From contig JAVTLE010000007.1 in NCBI GenBank assembly GCA_033439295.1, positions 682,001 through 746,000 of the forward strand: a stretch of 64,000 bases of DNA, in the 5' to 3' direction. Position numbers and translations under genes: made by a program. This DNA is from Deuterostichococcus epilithicus (Eukaryota; Chlorophyta; Trebouxiophyceae; Prasiolales; Stichococcaceae). Of the stretch, positions 25,785-37,707 are shown in pieces; within the stretch, counting starts at the first letter, position 1; every line of letters begins with the position of its first letter. The notes beneath the pieces are model-generated. The model made no database searches, was not told the DNA's origin, and saw only the letters and a list, made by a program, of their open reading frames with translations.

Positions 25785-28031
25785 TCAGATGGCGGTGGCG
25801 CGCGCCCAGTGGGCGGAGTAGGGCATGCACGAGCGCGGTGTCGTGCTGCAGCGCATGCGCGGGCCTCCGGCGGCCTCGCTTCCGTACTGCATGCGCCACT
25901 GGCTCTGGCCCACCTGCCGCAGCATACAGCAGAGGTATGTGACCTGGCAGTCGACGCGCACTGCAGCGCGGCCACTGGTCTGGGTGCGCACTTCACTCAG
26001 CGGGGCTGCGCCAGCAGGAAGCGGCCCCACCCCACCCCACGCATGCTCGTAGCAGGGGTGCAGTGTGTGACGAGCAGCGGGCCAGCCGGCTTTCAGCCCA
26101 GCCCGCAAAAGAAATTCCTCAGCACAGAGGCTTGCACGCCCTGGACGGCGGACGGCGCATCATCCCACCTGCATGGCATCCTCAATGTCCCGGATCTGCA
26201 TGACCGAGTTCTGAGCGAAGGTGCACCAGTTGCCCGGCAGCTGCGCCGCCGCCTCCCGCTGCAGCATCGTATCGACCTGTTGGAGCATGGCAAGAAGCTG
26301 TGAAGGGCCTGCAATGATGCCTCCATCTCGAGGGTGCATGTGTGGCTGGTGTGACCGCACTGGCAGGCGATTTGCTGGCGATGTCTGCAGTGCAGACGGA
26401 CGCGTCTCAGTGCATCGCAGTGCTTGCCGGACGTTCAGGCTTCAGTCTCTCTGCACTCTGCTGCGTCCGGGCCACCCAGAGATTTTTCTCACCAAACCCT
26501 GCTCTTGCAAGGTGCCGCACCTGGTGGTCGAGGTTCATGATGAACGCCTGCAACCCGCTGACCCACTCACGGCACCACGCCAGCGCCTCGGCATCTGCCT
26601 CTGCAGCATTGGACGCCTTGCTTCAATCATGAGGATGTTTCTCATCACTACAACTCTAACTCTGGAGACGGATGCAGAGCGGGAAGCGCATCAGTCTAAC
26701 GGTGCCCAGCTGCTGCAGACGCTTGCAATCAGAGTCCCAGCTGAAGTACGCAGCTCGCAGGCCAGCTCCAGACCCACCCTCCCCATCCGTTGCTTTCCGT
26801 AGTGTGCAAGCGCCCACGGGGCACCTCACCTGACTGGCTGTCCGTGCAGTGGCTGTCGGCGAGGGCGCGGCTGATGGTCAGCAGCAGGCTGTCCACATCG
26901 TACAGGCCCCTCTGCGCCAGCCGCGCCTTGTCTGCCACCACCGTCAGGTCCCGCAGGCCTGCGGGACGTGCGAGAAAGCTCGGACTCTGACTCTCACACT
27001 GAATAACTGTCTGCCCCCTGAAGCGAGCCAATAACCCAACAACGCCGCGGTGTCCACCACCGCCGTGAGGTCCTGCGGGCCAGCAGGGTGCCAGGAATGC
27101 TCAACTAAGCTTCCTGCTCAGAGCAAGCCCAGAGGTTGTTGGCACAGCGACCTGCGCGAGGCCCGCGGGTTTTATGTGCCTTTTTGAGTGTCAGGCTTTT
27201 TAAGTCCACCCCTCGGGCGAGTCATGACGCCCATCACCCGTGTTTCGACTCTCGCTCACCTTCCTCAAAGGAGCGTCGGGCCTGCTTCAGGCGCTGCAGC
27301 AGCTGCTTGCCAAACTCGCGGCCAGCGCAACAAAGGCGCATCACCACCAGCGGGCTGGGACCTGCACAGGGTAGCATCAGCGACATTTGCAGCGCACCAG
27401 TGGACACCGCAGGACAGGGTGCAGCCGGTTCAGGCGCACAGTGCAGGTTACGCGCACTCGTGAAGGGCAGCTCACCGAACAGGGAGGTGGCTCGAGCCCG
27501 CTTTCTTTGCTGCGAGGCGCTGGTTAACTTGCCGTTGGGCGGCTCGACCATGCTGCAGCCGGCCACCGCCCTGAGGAGATGCCCTGCGGAAAGTTGCAGG
27601 AGTGATCAGACATTTAGACTGCTGTTCTGGGAAGTCTTGAACTTCTCACGGCAGCAGGCCGGTCACTTACTGTGCCACGCGGCGTGTGTGATGCCGTCTT
27701 CGGCTGCCAGAATGTGCTCCTGGCTGACAGGCGGCGAAGCGGTTTCGGAGTCTGTCGAGTTGCCTTCCTCTTTCCGCTGCTCGAACGCCTTGAGCCGCAG
27801 CGCCCGCTCATACATCTGTCGGCCGGCGCTCTTCAGGCTTATCTCCGCGACCTGGCCGCCCTGCAGGTCCAGCGTTTGCAGCGGCGCGCCGACCTGTTCC
27901 GCGGACTCGGACTCAAAGAAGAGCAGCTGCTGCTTGTGCAGCTTGCAAAACACCGACTGCCACACGGGACTGCCCGCTCGGCTCCACAAGCTGCCTCTGT
28001 ATGTCGGGCCGTCATCTCGTAGGCCCGGCAT
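25785..28031 (-). CDS. PH-domain protein with helical C-terminal region
   Basis: The ATG at 28031 starts directly in a pleckstrin-homology fold: 'GPTYRGSLWSRAGSPVWQSV', 'KLHKQQLLFFESE', 'DLQGGQVAEISL'. It continues over a phase-1 junction at 27671 into 'MVEPPNGKLTSASQQRKRAR'. Later exons in phase: about 27245-27365 ('REFGKQLLQRLKQARRSFEE'), 26830-26965 ('YDVDSLLLTISRALADS'), about 26690-26770 ('AYFSWDSDCKRLQQLG'), 26526-26600 ('CREWVSGLQAFIMNLDHQ'), 26172-26295 ('MLQQVDTMLQR', 'VMQIRDIEDAMQ') and the last exon ending 'YSAHWARATAI' at 25785. PH folds bind phosphoinositides or proteins at membranes. I do not recognise the helical remainder. The joins around 26690-26600 are not settled. Confidence 0.6.
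27042..27088 (-). repeat. echo of a PH-gene exon
   Basis: The minus strand reads AG then gacctcacggcggtggtgga (DLTAVVDTAAL), a diverged copy of the exon start near 26965 ('LRDLTVVADKARLAQ'). It lies about 80-120 bp upstream in transcript order and stops matching after roughly 45 bases. Confidence 0.75.
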
Positions 28032-29088
28032 GCTGCAGCCTCGCCGGAGTGTGGGTTAGTAAGCCTTCTTACGAGGAGGAGTGCCGGCAAGCCCGAGGAG
28101 GAGCATGCGATCCGTGAGATGCTGCGGCGAGCGATGCAAGCAACAAAGCTGAGACTTCGACGACAGGCTTTACCAGACGTCGCGTAGGAGTGCTGTGTGC
28201 CCAATAGAGTGTGTGCGGAAGTGTGTATTCCCTCTGCTGAAGATTTGATATTCCGTCATTTCACGTGACGCCACGTCAGATATGAATTGTCCAACAGATA
28301 TCGACAGCTTGCAAGCTTGCAGGACTTGCAAAATTGGCGACTGGAGCAAGCGATAGCCTGTACAGTATCAAGGGGGTGGGTCAATTGCGCATGACGCGGT
28401 GGTGGTAGCTACACATCCACTATGGTCTGCAAGCGGCGCAATGGCAATTGTGGCGCTTTCAAATACCCAGTATCAAAGCGCAGTCATCGATGATCGAACC
28501 ACGACAGGGTGATGACTCGTAACAATGCTGGCCTACACAAATGCTCTGCCGCAGCACCGCCAGGAAGAGCCTCCGGCCAGATCTACACCTGGTACAGGGA
28601 TGTGAACAGGCAGTCAACACGTCCGGCCGGCTCTCTATGTGGTCCTACTAGAAAGGCTTGAAACAGAGGCACCTCCTGGCTGCTGCTACTCCTCTAGTCA
28701 GTATCATGTCCCAGATGCTGGTTGATCTCGAAAGCAGATCTCTGTACATCCGACCCAATCAATTGCTACGATTTGCTGCGACGCATGCGTGTGGCCCCCT
28801 GAACAATGTCAACAAGAATCGAGCGTGCCCGGCGACCTCTGCATGCGGCGCCCCTGCCGGCCGCTTGCCGCTTCAGGGTGGTTCGGCGGGCTTGCTGCGC
28901 GGCAGCCGCACGCCTGCACGCCCGATCCGCCGGGATGGGGAAATGGAAACCAAATCACAGCGCCGCAAGTGTCAACTGCCAGCGGCTGGCATCAACTGCC
29001 ACAACGCCGGCAGTCGGCGCTTCAAACGCTGCCAGCGCGCGGCGCAGAGACCGCCGCTGGCTGCTGGCCACCGGCCGTCGCCGCCGCC
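28032..29088. other. intergenic: PH-gene 5' flank and Ser-rich-gene 3' flank
   Basis: Between about 28200 and 28650 the sequence is less GC-rich and holds a G-box-like element (listed separately). From 28658 a 259-codon plus-strand frame runs to 29437, antisense to the Ser-rich gene. It has no motif, so I do not call it, but its length is notable. Confidence 0.45.
28258..28279. promoter_or_regulatory. paired ACGT (G-box/bZIP-type) elements
   Basis: CACGTG (28262-28267) and CACGTCA (28271-28277) lie 4 bp apart, roughly 230 bp upstream of the PH-gene ATG. Both are standard binding cores for plant bZIP/bHLH factors. Use in vivo is inference. Confidence 0.35.
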
Positions 29089-30010
29089 TCAGTCGCAGGG
29101 CTGGATCTCCGATGTGGACTCCGAGCTGTTGCGAATCTCCGCGGCAGCGATCTTCATCGCATCCACCTCCCGCCCGGCAGTGATCTCTGACACACTGTCC
29201 GCCGGCGAGTGCGGCACGCGCGAGTCCGAGTGCACAGGGATGACGCCCCGCATCGCCGGCTTGGGGCTGCCCTTGCTGCCGCCGGATGAGGTGCCGCCGC
29301 TGCTGCCGCTCGCGCTGGACTCCTTGCTGCGGATGACTGCCGGCGGCAGCGGCGCCATCATCGGCACCTTTTGCTGTGGTAATGTCAACAGAAAGCTGCG
29401 TCAGCCCCCTTGCTCTACGTTTGTCGAATGTTGGTGAGGACCCAGTGCACCGCGCATTTGGCAACGACCTGCAGGCGGCTGCCGGAGTGTCTTCTGCTCC
29501 TACTCGCTTTTGCTGAAGACCCTTGCGGGCAATTTGTCCACGGATTTCACTGGGCTTGGGGTGTGGCTGGTGCTACCCGAGGGGCAGTGTATGATGCTTC
29601 ATGCGGCGCGACTCAAAAGTTGAGAACAGACTGGGAAGATCAATTGACGCTGGCACCACCAGGCCAATGAGGGTGCACTGCTGGACATGCGCAGCCTCAC
29701 GAGGGTTCCAAGCGGAATCATCAGTGAAATACCAAGCCTCGAAGGAGTTGCGCGGAGGAAGCCGCTTTCGCCGGCGCTGCCAAAGCCAGATGTGAACTGT
29801 GCTGCATGTGAGCCGCAGGGGGTTTGGCGTGCCAATGTCTCAGCAGATGCGCACCTCGAAGGAGGAGGAGGAGCGGGGGGAGCCGCTGTCGCCGGCGCTG
29901 CCAAAGCTGGTGGTGCGGTCCAGCGAGTGGCCGCCAAAGGAGCCGTATGAGGTGACACGGTCCATCGACGTTGTGCGCAGGATGCTGCCGTCGCGCGCCG
30001 CAGCCGCCAT
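29089..30010 (-). CDS. Ser/Thr/Gly-rich orphan protein
   Basis: Two exons. The first starts at an ATG at 30010 and repeats a motif ('TTSMDRVTSYGSFGG', then 'SLDRTTSFGSAGD'), ending at a donor inside 'SSSSFE|GTGCGC' near 29860. The second, about 29373 to 29089, reads 'PPAVIRSKESSASGSSGG', 'HSDSRVPHSPADSVSEI' and ends 'STSEIQPCD'. The product is about 145 residues, disordered and rich in phosphorylatable Ser. No family is recognised. An in-frame ATG at 30127 would add a hydrophobic and Lys/Arg-rich lead ('GITWAWGSFRML', 'RTHRKKRRSK'). The long antisense frame 28658-29437 competes with exon 2. A copy of the end of exon 1 lies in the intron. Confidence 0.5.
29737..29794 (-). repeat. echo of the Ser-rich gene exon 1 3' end
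   Basis: Plus-strand cctcgaagga...gccgctttcgccggcgctgccaaagc at 29737-29786 repeats 29856-29908 (cctcgaagga...gccgctgtcgccggcgctgccaaagc) with small differences. It lies downstream of exon 1 in transcript order and copies its 3' part; the donor GT is not kept. Confidence 0.85.
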
Positions 30011-30254
30011 CTTGCTGCGCCGCTTCTTCCTGTGGGTCCGAAGCAGGTGCACATGGTGAGCGGCAGGGTCCACACTACGCCGCGCCAACATCCGAAAGGA
30101 TCCCCAAGCCCAAGTGATGCCGGACATGAGCGCGGCATTCACGTTCAATTTCTTGCTCCCACACAACACACCTGAGCATGCCTAGATCTCGAATGATGAC
30201 CTGCAATTGCTGCAGCGCACTGCAGAGCAGTGCTGGAGCCACACCAGAGCAAGG

Positions 30255-32458
30255 TCAGAAGGAGTCGACCACGCACTCTGCCAGGGCGGTAGCCGCCGCG
30301 ATGGCGGCCTGCCGCGCCGCCAGCGTAGTCGGATTGTTCTCCAACTTGATGTGGTGGCGCAGGCGCTCGCTGACGCACAGCACGCGCACGATGCCGTCGA
30401 AGTGGCAGGCCGCCGTGTCGCCATGCATCACGCTGGCGCGCCCGATGGCGTCCTGCGGCGGGGACGGGCGCCGCACGTCAGTGATCGTGCGCCAGCGTGG
30501 TGCGGCAGGACAACCAGCAGTCCCTGGTGCTCGGCCAGGTGGAGGCGGGTGGCGGGTGCACAATTGCTGGAACATACTCGGCTCGGCAGCTGTCACCGGG
30601 ACGGTGTGCTTCTGATGCCATACGAGTATTCAAAGGCGCACTCACAAAGCGAGCGTCCAAGCTCTGCCACAAGGCCGACTGCCACCGACCCCGCTCAAAA
30701 GTGACGGGCCATGCTCCATGTGGGAATGATTGCTGGGCCGCTAGACCCTAAGCCCTCAAGATGGGCACCTTCATGATGTCGTGCGGTATGGCGGGCCAGT
30801 TCTCCCTGCGGATGTACTCCTCCACTTCCAGCACCGCCTGCTTCACCTGGGCCGACATTTTGACTGCAAGACACAGGACGCCGAGACGTGAGCCTTGCCG
30901 GGCTGCAACGACGCTAAGCTCGACGGGGCGGCGTGGCCGACAGTTCTCGAGTGCGACGCAACGCCGCGCGCTGGGCCAGACTGCGGCGTACTTCCGCACT
31001 TGAACTCATCACCCAGGAGCTGGGGCAGGCAACAACTCCATGGTCGCTGACTCTGTCGCGGCACTGCAGGCACAGCGGGGACGGGGGAAGAGTCTCAGGC
31101 GCACTCCGGTGGCTGTCGCTGTCGAAGACGTATCGCCGCACGGACAGGAAGTACGGCTCGTACAGCCACGTCAGCTCCAGGCACTTCCAGAACTTCTCAA
31201 ATGGCAGCTTTGGCTGGGGCGTCGCGCGCGGCCGGTCTGCAGGAGCAGCGTCACGTCAGGAGTTCGCGTCAGGACCGCGCCGGTCAGGCACCTGAGTGAG
31301 TGACCAGTACACTGATGCACCCATGCTGAAGACTGCCGCAACGAGCTTGCCACGGTGCCATTGCAGTATGTGTTTGACGCCGGCAGGCCATCGTGACGGC
31401 ATCCTTGGCATGTTGAATCCCGACAGATATGCAAGAAGCACTTTGGAGATAGCAAGATAGCGATATCAAATTGAGGAGAAAGAGCCGATGGCACCACCTT
31501 TGAGCACCACCCAGGCCGCCTTGAAGGCGGACTTGACGACACGCAGCTGGAAGTCCGGGCACATGAGGCACAGCAGGTCGTGGAAGTTGGTCACCGACAG
31601 GTACGTCTCCCCCGACCGGATCAGCTGCGGTGGCAGGGCAGGCGCATGGCGGTTAGCTTGGGTCTGCGGCCACTCGAGGCAAGGGGCTGGAGCCAGGTGG
31701 TGTTGTGGGGCAGCACCGCCAGGGTGACGTGGTTGGGCACGGTGATCCCTCAGCAATGAAAGGGGTGTGACAGCGCATAGAGAGTAGACTTTCAAACGAG
31801 AGACGCACATTGGAAATGCACGTCGTCGGAAATGCACGAGTGCAGGTCCAGCCACAGATGCGTATGTTGCCGCCCGGCATGACAGTGGTGGCACACAGCT
31901 GGAATAGCATGTTAAAGCAGGCACGACTCCAGCCAATCGAGGCCTGCGCTGCAGACATGATCACCTGCAGCATGAGGTGCCGGGCGGTGGACAGGAACAG
32001 GCGCCGCGCCTCAGGCGTGGCTGCGATATACGCAAAATCCCGCCCCACCACGTGCTTTGGTCCCTGCACCTCCTGGAGGTACCGCACCATGAACAGCACC
32101 GCGTCCTCCATCGCCTCTGACACCGAGCTGCGCGTCAGAGAGCACAGTATGTATCATCGGTTGCAGTGGGGCGCCTGGGAGCCGCTGGGTAGCTGTAAAT
32201 GTACCAGATTTCCATTTTCAATTTCAACATGCATGATGAAGCGACCACGTTGGCTGCGCTGCCGCCCCAGCACAGTGGAGGGCTGGCGCAGGCGCCGCTG
32301 CGCCTGCTGCAGGCATGATTCTGCGCCGCTCGGCGCCCTCACCTGTTGCTGCCTTCCCGTGTGGGCGCCGCCGCATGACGGGCTGCATGTGCTCGAAGGC
32401 ACTGGTCCTGACTGAGGACCTGCTGCGGCTTGGCCGCCGCCTGCGGCTTTGCACTCAT
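30255..32458 (-). CDS. unrecognised multi-exon gene
   Basis: Exon 1 (32343-32458, ATG at 32458) joins in phase 2 to the exon ending near 31966, giving 'SSVSEAMEDAVLFMVRYLQE' and 'RDFAYIAATPEARRLFLSTA'. Further coding segments: about 31800-31860 ('LWLDLHSCISDDVHFQ'), 31690-31750 ('ITVPNHVTLAVLPHNTTW'), 31495-31625 ('SGETYLSVTNFHDLLCLM'), 31100-31235 ('LPFEKFWKCLELTWLYEPYF'), 30770-30860 ('QAVLEVEEYIRRENWPAIPH') and 30255-30460 ('MHGDTAACHFDGIVRVLCVS', ending AECVVDSF and TGA). These segments have the mixed helix composition of a conserved soluble protein, but I cannot name the family. The exon between 31966 and 31800 is not resolved. Confidence 0.55.
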
Positions 32459-33940
32459 GATCACCAGCCTCTGCGCCGCAGTACAAGCACCAACATCAGC
32501 GCTGGCAGGGTCAGGGAAGCAGCTGCAAACTGGCACACGGCTCCCTGCCGAACCGTGCGAGGGGGCCGACGTCTTCTGGTCGGCAATGCAGAAGCCACCG
32601 GTAAGCCCGGGTGCAGCCCCGGCCAGCGTCTCGCAGCGTGTCGGCAGCAGCACAGGCTCTCTTGCCCCCGTAACCACCCGCGAGGGGTCGCAGCTCCAGA
32701 GGCTGTCGCGCAGGCACGTTGTCAGGCAATAACACGGCCAAGCTGCGTTCCCAGACAGCCCGAACCGACGGCTGGAGGGCCGCCAAGAGGGTGCGCATGC
32801 AGCCAAGGCGCTGTCACCTCACTTCGGCACTTGGACTAGCCCAAGTCCGGATGACCCATCGAGCATGCTGGCGCCGAGGCGACCACAGGATCGGGTGTAC
32901 TTCCGATGGGTCAGCAAGAGCTTTATGCCCACCGACAGCGCCTCGGGCAGGATGCCTTGGTGTGCGACTCGGGCAGCGAGAAACATCACGCAGAAACCTC
33001 ATGGGACCTAGGCACGCTGTCTACGCCCTCCAGCCCCACGGCAATCGGATCTGGACCCCTGCCGCATGATGCAGCCCCACGCGGGTGCGCAGCGCCCGCG
33101 AGCAGCCCCATCATGGCTGGCTGACCGTCCCAAAAGGAGCCAGAGCCGTCGACGCACAAGAGCTGCTTGCGGCGTGCAGAGCGGCGCCGACGCGGGCGTC
33201 GCCCCTGCAGAAAACTGAGCCGGTCGCTGCCGTGCTCTCCAGCCCCCCAGCCGCTCCGCGGGAGCTGGATTTGCTGCCAACCAGACCGTGCACCGACCGA
33301 GTTGCAATGCACGGCTGTAGAGCAGCGGGGTCCCCCGTTGCTTCGCTGACGATGTCACGCCGAGCCCGGGTTATGCATCTATGGTTCCATCCCTCTCCTG
33401 CCGTTGCCAGGAACCGGCGGCCAGCTTACTCACCAGAGGATCTCAGGCCGCTGGTGGCCGACTCGCCAAGCCGCGTGCCCTCAGAGCCCGATCATCGCGA
33501 CACTCCCCCTCTCACGATGTGCTGCGCCCGGGCAGCCGCGATACCGGCTCACAGCGGCTGCCGATCTGGCGTCGCACGCCTGAAAGCGGCCCAGGGCAAG
33601 GACTGAAGGACGAGGTGGGGCCTGGCCTTCTTCCCCGTGCAGAGCGGCACCGCCGCAGCTGGAACGCGAGGCACGGGCTTCGGACGCAAGCGGTGCGCCT
33701 GTGTCAGCGGATGTCACGGAGCAATGCCACCGCAGTGCGCCGGAGCTCTCAAATTCCGCGACACTCGGATGCAAGCACATTATTCACCCTTTGACAGTGG
33801 AAACTTCATGGGACGTTGCCTGTTGGAGGTTTGGAGTGGCTGTTTCACACGACAACCAGGTCGGTTGGCGGTTGACTACCAGGCGGGCAAGCGTCCGCAG
33901 CTTGAGAGAGAACACCCCCTCTATGACAGGCGACACCCCT
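32459..33940. other. 1.5-kb region without a supported gene
   Basis: Between NOP12 (downstream end) and the start of the unrecognised gene. Open frames exist on both strands; the longest is 173 codons on plus at 33085-33606 (Arg/Ala/Pro-rich), and a minus 60-codon frame covers 33111-33293. None has a recognisable motif or phase-consistent splice partner. An unannotated gene is possible. Confidence 0.4.
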
Positions 33941-36900
33941 CTACTTCCTGCCCTTCGGGCCGCCGGCCTTGGTAGCACGCTTGGGCTTGGCAGCCGAAGC
34001 GGACTTCCCACCAGCAGCATTGGGCTTGCCGCCAGCGCCCTTGGGCTTCCCGGCGGTCTGCGCCGGGCCCTTCGGTTTGGCGGAAAGCTTCAGCGGCCCC
34101 TTTGTTTTGACGCCCATCCACGGTTGGGCCGCCGCCTTTTTGCCACTGGCCGCATCCCGCTGCTGTATTCGCGCCCGCGCGCTGCGGCTGCCGCCCTCCT
34201 TGCCTGCTGCCATCGAACGACAGCGCTGGATCAGCACCAGCACAGAAATGCCTGGCCGCGCACGTCCACACGCAGGCAACTTGGCTGGACTGCAGACTAC
34301 TGGAGCTGTCAAAACACCACACTGCCAAACAGTAGATTGCTTGCAAGTGGACACCTGAGTTTGGGTCAACCGCCGCCGCCGGGGCGCCGGCCTTGGGCTG
34401 CTTGAGGAAGGTTATGCGCAGCGGCCGGCCATTGAGCTTGGGCTCGCTCAGCCGCATCGCCGCGGCCGCAGCGGCCTTCGTCTTGAACTCGACAAAGGCG
34501 ATGCCCTTGCCGATGTTGGTCTTCCTGTCGCGCACCTATGGTGCATGAGCGTCCACACCTTGACTCCCAGGACACCTTGCAGATACCCGGCCCACCCGGG
34601 GTACTGCGAGTCTGCCGAGCAGCGGGACGCAGTGTCGTTTCGCTGCAGCACGCCGCATCCAGCACAGGGACACTGTAGCCGGCTCCGTGGCGCATGTTGA
34701 TGACGCATCGACCATCCACAGCTGCACAGCTGCTGCGGGCCCCGCAGCACATCAGCACGCGGAGCCGCCAGCAGGCAGCTGCTGCAGGCGCTACCAGCAC
34801 CATTGGGTTTGTGCCCCAGGATGCGACATGGTGTCGCAGCAAGTCGAAGCCGCACCACCCGGACTGCGGTGACGGCATCGGCGAGCTCCGGGTCAAGGGT
34901 GCCATCGCTGAAAAGGCGGACCAGGTCCTCGTCCTGAAAATCCACAGTCAAGTCAGTGCCGATTGGCCAGCTCGGTTTTGTTCTGATACACAAAAAGTCA
35001 CTTCACTGCATGAAGTGCAAGTACCTCATCGACTCGGTTCCAGCTCTGCACTCAGGCAGCATCACGCGGGGCGTGTTGTGCTCTGCCGCGCCTCACTGAA
35101 GCTTCAATGTAATGCAGATGTGGTGCTTGTCTCATGCTCTCTCCTTGCATTAACGGCAGGATGGCCAAACTGCGTCCAGGTCCACAAGCAACCGGTTTCA
35201 CTGCCGGGCCCCACCTGCGCCGCAAATCCCAGGTTGCCCACGAAAATGGAGCGGCCGCGGCTGTAGGACTTGGCCTCCGCTGTGCCGGCGGCGCCCGTCG
35301 CCATGTCCACGCGCAGGTGCAGTCCGTCCACCTGCGAACGCAGTTGGCACATCTACCTTGCTGAGGTGAGATGCTGGATGCAGAGTGAGCCCGTGGGTCG
35401 GGAGGCGCAGCAGCACTTGTTCCACCAGCCTTGCATGCTGCGGCCATGATGCAACGACTGTGACGCATTCCTTTCGGGAAGGACCACAAAAACCCCAGGC
35501 CAAACCCCCAAATAAACCTAGAAAGGATCCCACCACATGCATGTTGTGCGCCAGCGCGGCGCGGGCGTGCTCCGGCATGGCGAAGACGACGTACGCGTGC
35601 GCGGTGGCGCGCTCGGCGTCCACTTTGCCGAGCAGCACCGCCGCGCGACGCGGCATGCCCGCGTCCAGCGCCACCGGCACCGAGCGCAGCCGCACCGACT
35701 CCACCTTGCCGTAGCTGCACCAGCAGGGCGACTGGCGCATTCAACCAGCAATGCTTCAGTCATCAGGGCGACTAGCTTTCAGTCAGCATATTTCATTCGA
35801 TATTGTCAATGTTACCTGCACGATCGATTTGCAGAGGCAACATGTAGCGGGGTTTTGAGAACGCAGACAGACCGCAGCATCCAGATGTCTGGGTGGGGCC
35901 GGCGGGCTCGGCAACGCAGGCAGCTGCCAGCAGCTTGCCCAGATGCGTCTGCGGCTGCAGGCGGTGCAATATCTCGGGCTTGACCATCTGGCATGCCGCC
36001 TGAAGGAGGAGGGCCAGCCCTGCAATAGGCCTTGAGACCGGCCCTGAGGTGGGCAGGCAGAGACCAGCACCTGCCGAACAGCTGCTTGACAGCCTTCGGC
36101 TTCATTGTGGCGCGCAGGTTGCCCACGAAAATGGTTCTGTCCAGGTTTTCCTCAGCGTCGTGACTCTGCGCCTGCAGGGTCACATCACGCAGCTCACGTT
36201 TGAATGCACCAGATGTTGCAGACCTTCTATCCGCACCGGAGTGTGCGGGCAAGCAGGCGGTCTGCATTGGTGCAGCCACCAATGAGCCACTGGACAACTG
36301 GCCACTCAGTCTGCGCTTGCGCACCATCAACTGACATGGTCTTCCAAGGTGACGGTGATATGGGCTGCACACCTGCTCAACGCCGTCAGCCGCCATGTCC
36401 AGGGGCTGCTCTGCTGCGGCTGTGTCAGCCGCACGCTCCGCCGGCGTCGCAATGTCTGCTGCGACCACCGCGACCTGCTGTGCAGCTGCCGCTGCTTGCA
36501 GCTGCCGCTTCTGCTTCTTTGCCTTCGCGCGCTGCTGCCTGTGCTGTCGCTGCTGCCGCTGCAGCGTCTCGTGCAGCGGCGGCGGCGCCCGCTCCGCGTC
36601 TGCATCCTCCCTGCCGGCCGCCTGCCGCTGCTGCTGCTGCGCTAGGAGCTTAGCAGCAGCAGCGGTCGCCGCTTTGGCGGCCGCCGACTCGCCGGCTGCA
36701 GCGCCTGCACCTGCGGCTGCCCTGACGGCCTTCTTGGTAGGAGGTGTCAGCTGCTTCTGCGCCGCCGCCTCGGGGGTGGCCGAGCTGCCGGCCGCAGCGC
36801 CCGCGTCAGCGGCTGCTTTGGAGGTCTTCTTCACGGCAGTCCTCTGCCGCTGCTGCGTCGGTGCTGACACCGCTGCTGGCGCCGCAGGCGCGGCTGCTCT

Positions 36901-37182
36901 GGCCGCCGCCGGCTGTTGGCCGGTCTTCTGCTTCTTAGCGGCCTTCGCCGGCCGTGGTGCATCGCCATCCTGCTGCCGCCGCTTGTCGGATTTGCTGGAC
37001 TTCACAGGTGCTGCAGCCTTTGCAGGCTGCGCATCCGAGCCGCCGGCGCCCGCAGTCGCCGGCTCCACCAAGCTGGCCTTTGCATTCTTCCTGGTGGACT
37101 GCTTCGGCTGCGCTGGCAGGTCCGCGAAGAGAGCGCTGGAGGCATGGTCTGCAGGGCGGAAGATGTCATCGAAGGCGGACAT
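33941..37182 (-). CDS. NOP12/RBM34-type nucleolar RRM protein
   Basis: Exon 1 (ATG at 37182) starts 'MSAFDDIFRPADHASSALFA', then a long Ala/Lys/Gln-rich low-complexity region to about 36370. RRM1 begins near 36160 with 'LDRTIFVGNLRATMKPKAVK' (RNP2) and continues at 35530-35720: 'YGKVESVRLRSVPVALDAG', 'AHAYVVFAMPEHARAALAHN'. The second RRM starts at 35200-35340 ('GRSIFVGNLGFAAQ'), passes 'DEDLVRLFSDG' (34930) and ends at 34390-34545 ('KTNIGKGIAFVEFKTKAAA', RNP1; 'KLNGRPLRITFLK'). The last exon is a Lys/Gly/Ala tail ending GGPKGRK before TAG at 33941. Two RRMs with a basic tail fit NOP12/RBM34, a nucleolar factor in pre-25S/28S rRNA processing. Exon edges are approximate. Confidence 0.85.
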
Positions 37183-37707
37183 GGCTGCGTCAGGTGCGCC
37201 TCTCGGGTGGCACTTGCAACGATGAGACCTGACCTCGGATGCGGTCGTGCCGTCGGATTCTGCCCACAGATGTCAACCGATCAAGAAGCCGAGGCGTGAG
37301 CGCGAGAGCGCAAGCCTTGCTGCAGCCCTGCTCCCTGCAGGTTTGCCGGGACCTCGTGCTTGGGGTTGTGCACGCCCCCTCGACAAAAATGCACAGCGAT
37401 TGACTCGTGAAAGCAGCCATTGCTACTTGCATGCGCACAGCAGGATCTCCGAAGCGTCAGCAGCTGCCATCTCAGCCCGACTGCGCCGGCCGACCCTGCC
37501 CGACGCTGCGGATCAACGTTGCGGCAGCATCTGGCTGGGATCAACAACGAGGCCGTCACCAGACTGCAACATCACGACTTTGGCACGCGCGGACCTCGGA
37601 CGCCAGCGGGGACAAGAGAACTCGAGCCAGGCTCTTGAGCAGTCGTAGACGGGCGAAAAGTGCCCAGTCTCCGGGCATAGTGCACAGCCCTGCGCGGCGC
37701 AGTGCGG
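37183..37707. promoter_or_regulatory. divergent promoter region NOP12 / FIP37
   Basis: A 525-bp spacer between outward-pointing ATGs. It must contain both promoters. No TATA box, repeat or uORF is convincing. Confidence 0.5.

Noticed and set aside
25435-25899. 154-codon minus-strand Arg/Pro-rich frame as the C-terminus of the PH gene
   Set aside because: The phase-0 exon chain ends in another frame at 25785; this frame has no motif and an extreme Arg content.
31690-31750. 'LPHNTTWLQPL' resembles the 'LPPNTTxLLQPLD' motif of DDE transposases
   Set aside because: The flanking exons of this gene show no other transposase feature, and no catalytic Asp/Glu pattern or terminal repeats are visible; treated as chance.
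33085-33606. 173-codon plus-strand frame as a gene
   Set aside because: Arg/Ala/Pro-rich composition expected of chance frames in GC-rich DNA, no motif, and no splice partner of fitting phase.
36395-37225. 276-codon plus-strand Cys/Ala-rich frame
   Set aside because: Shadow of the Ala/Gln/Lys-rich first exon of NOP12, which has the expected N-terminus and joins RRM exons.
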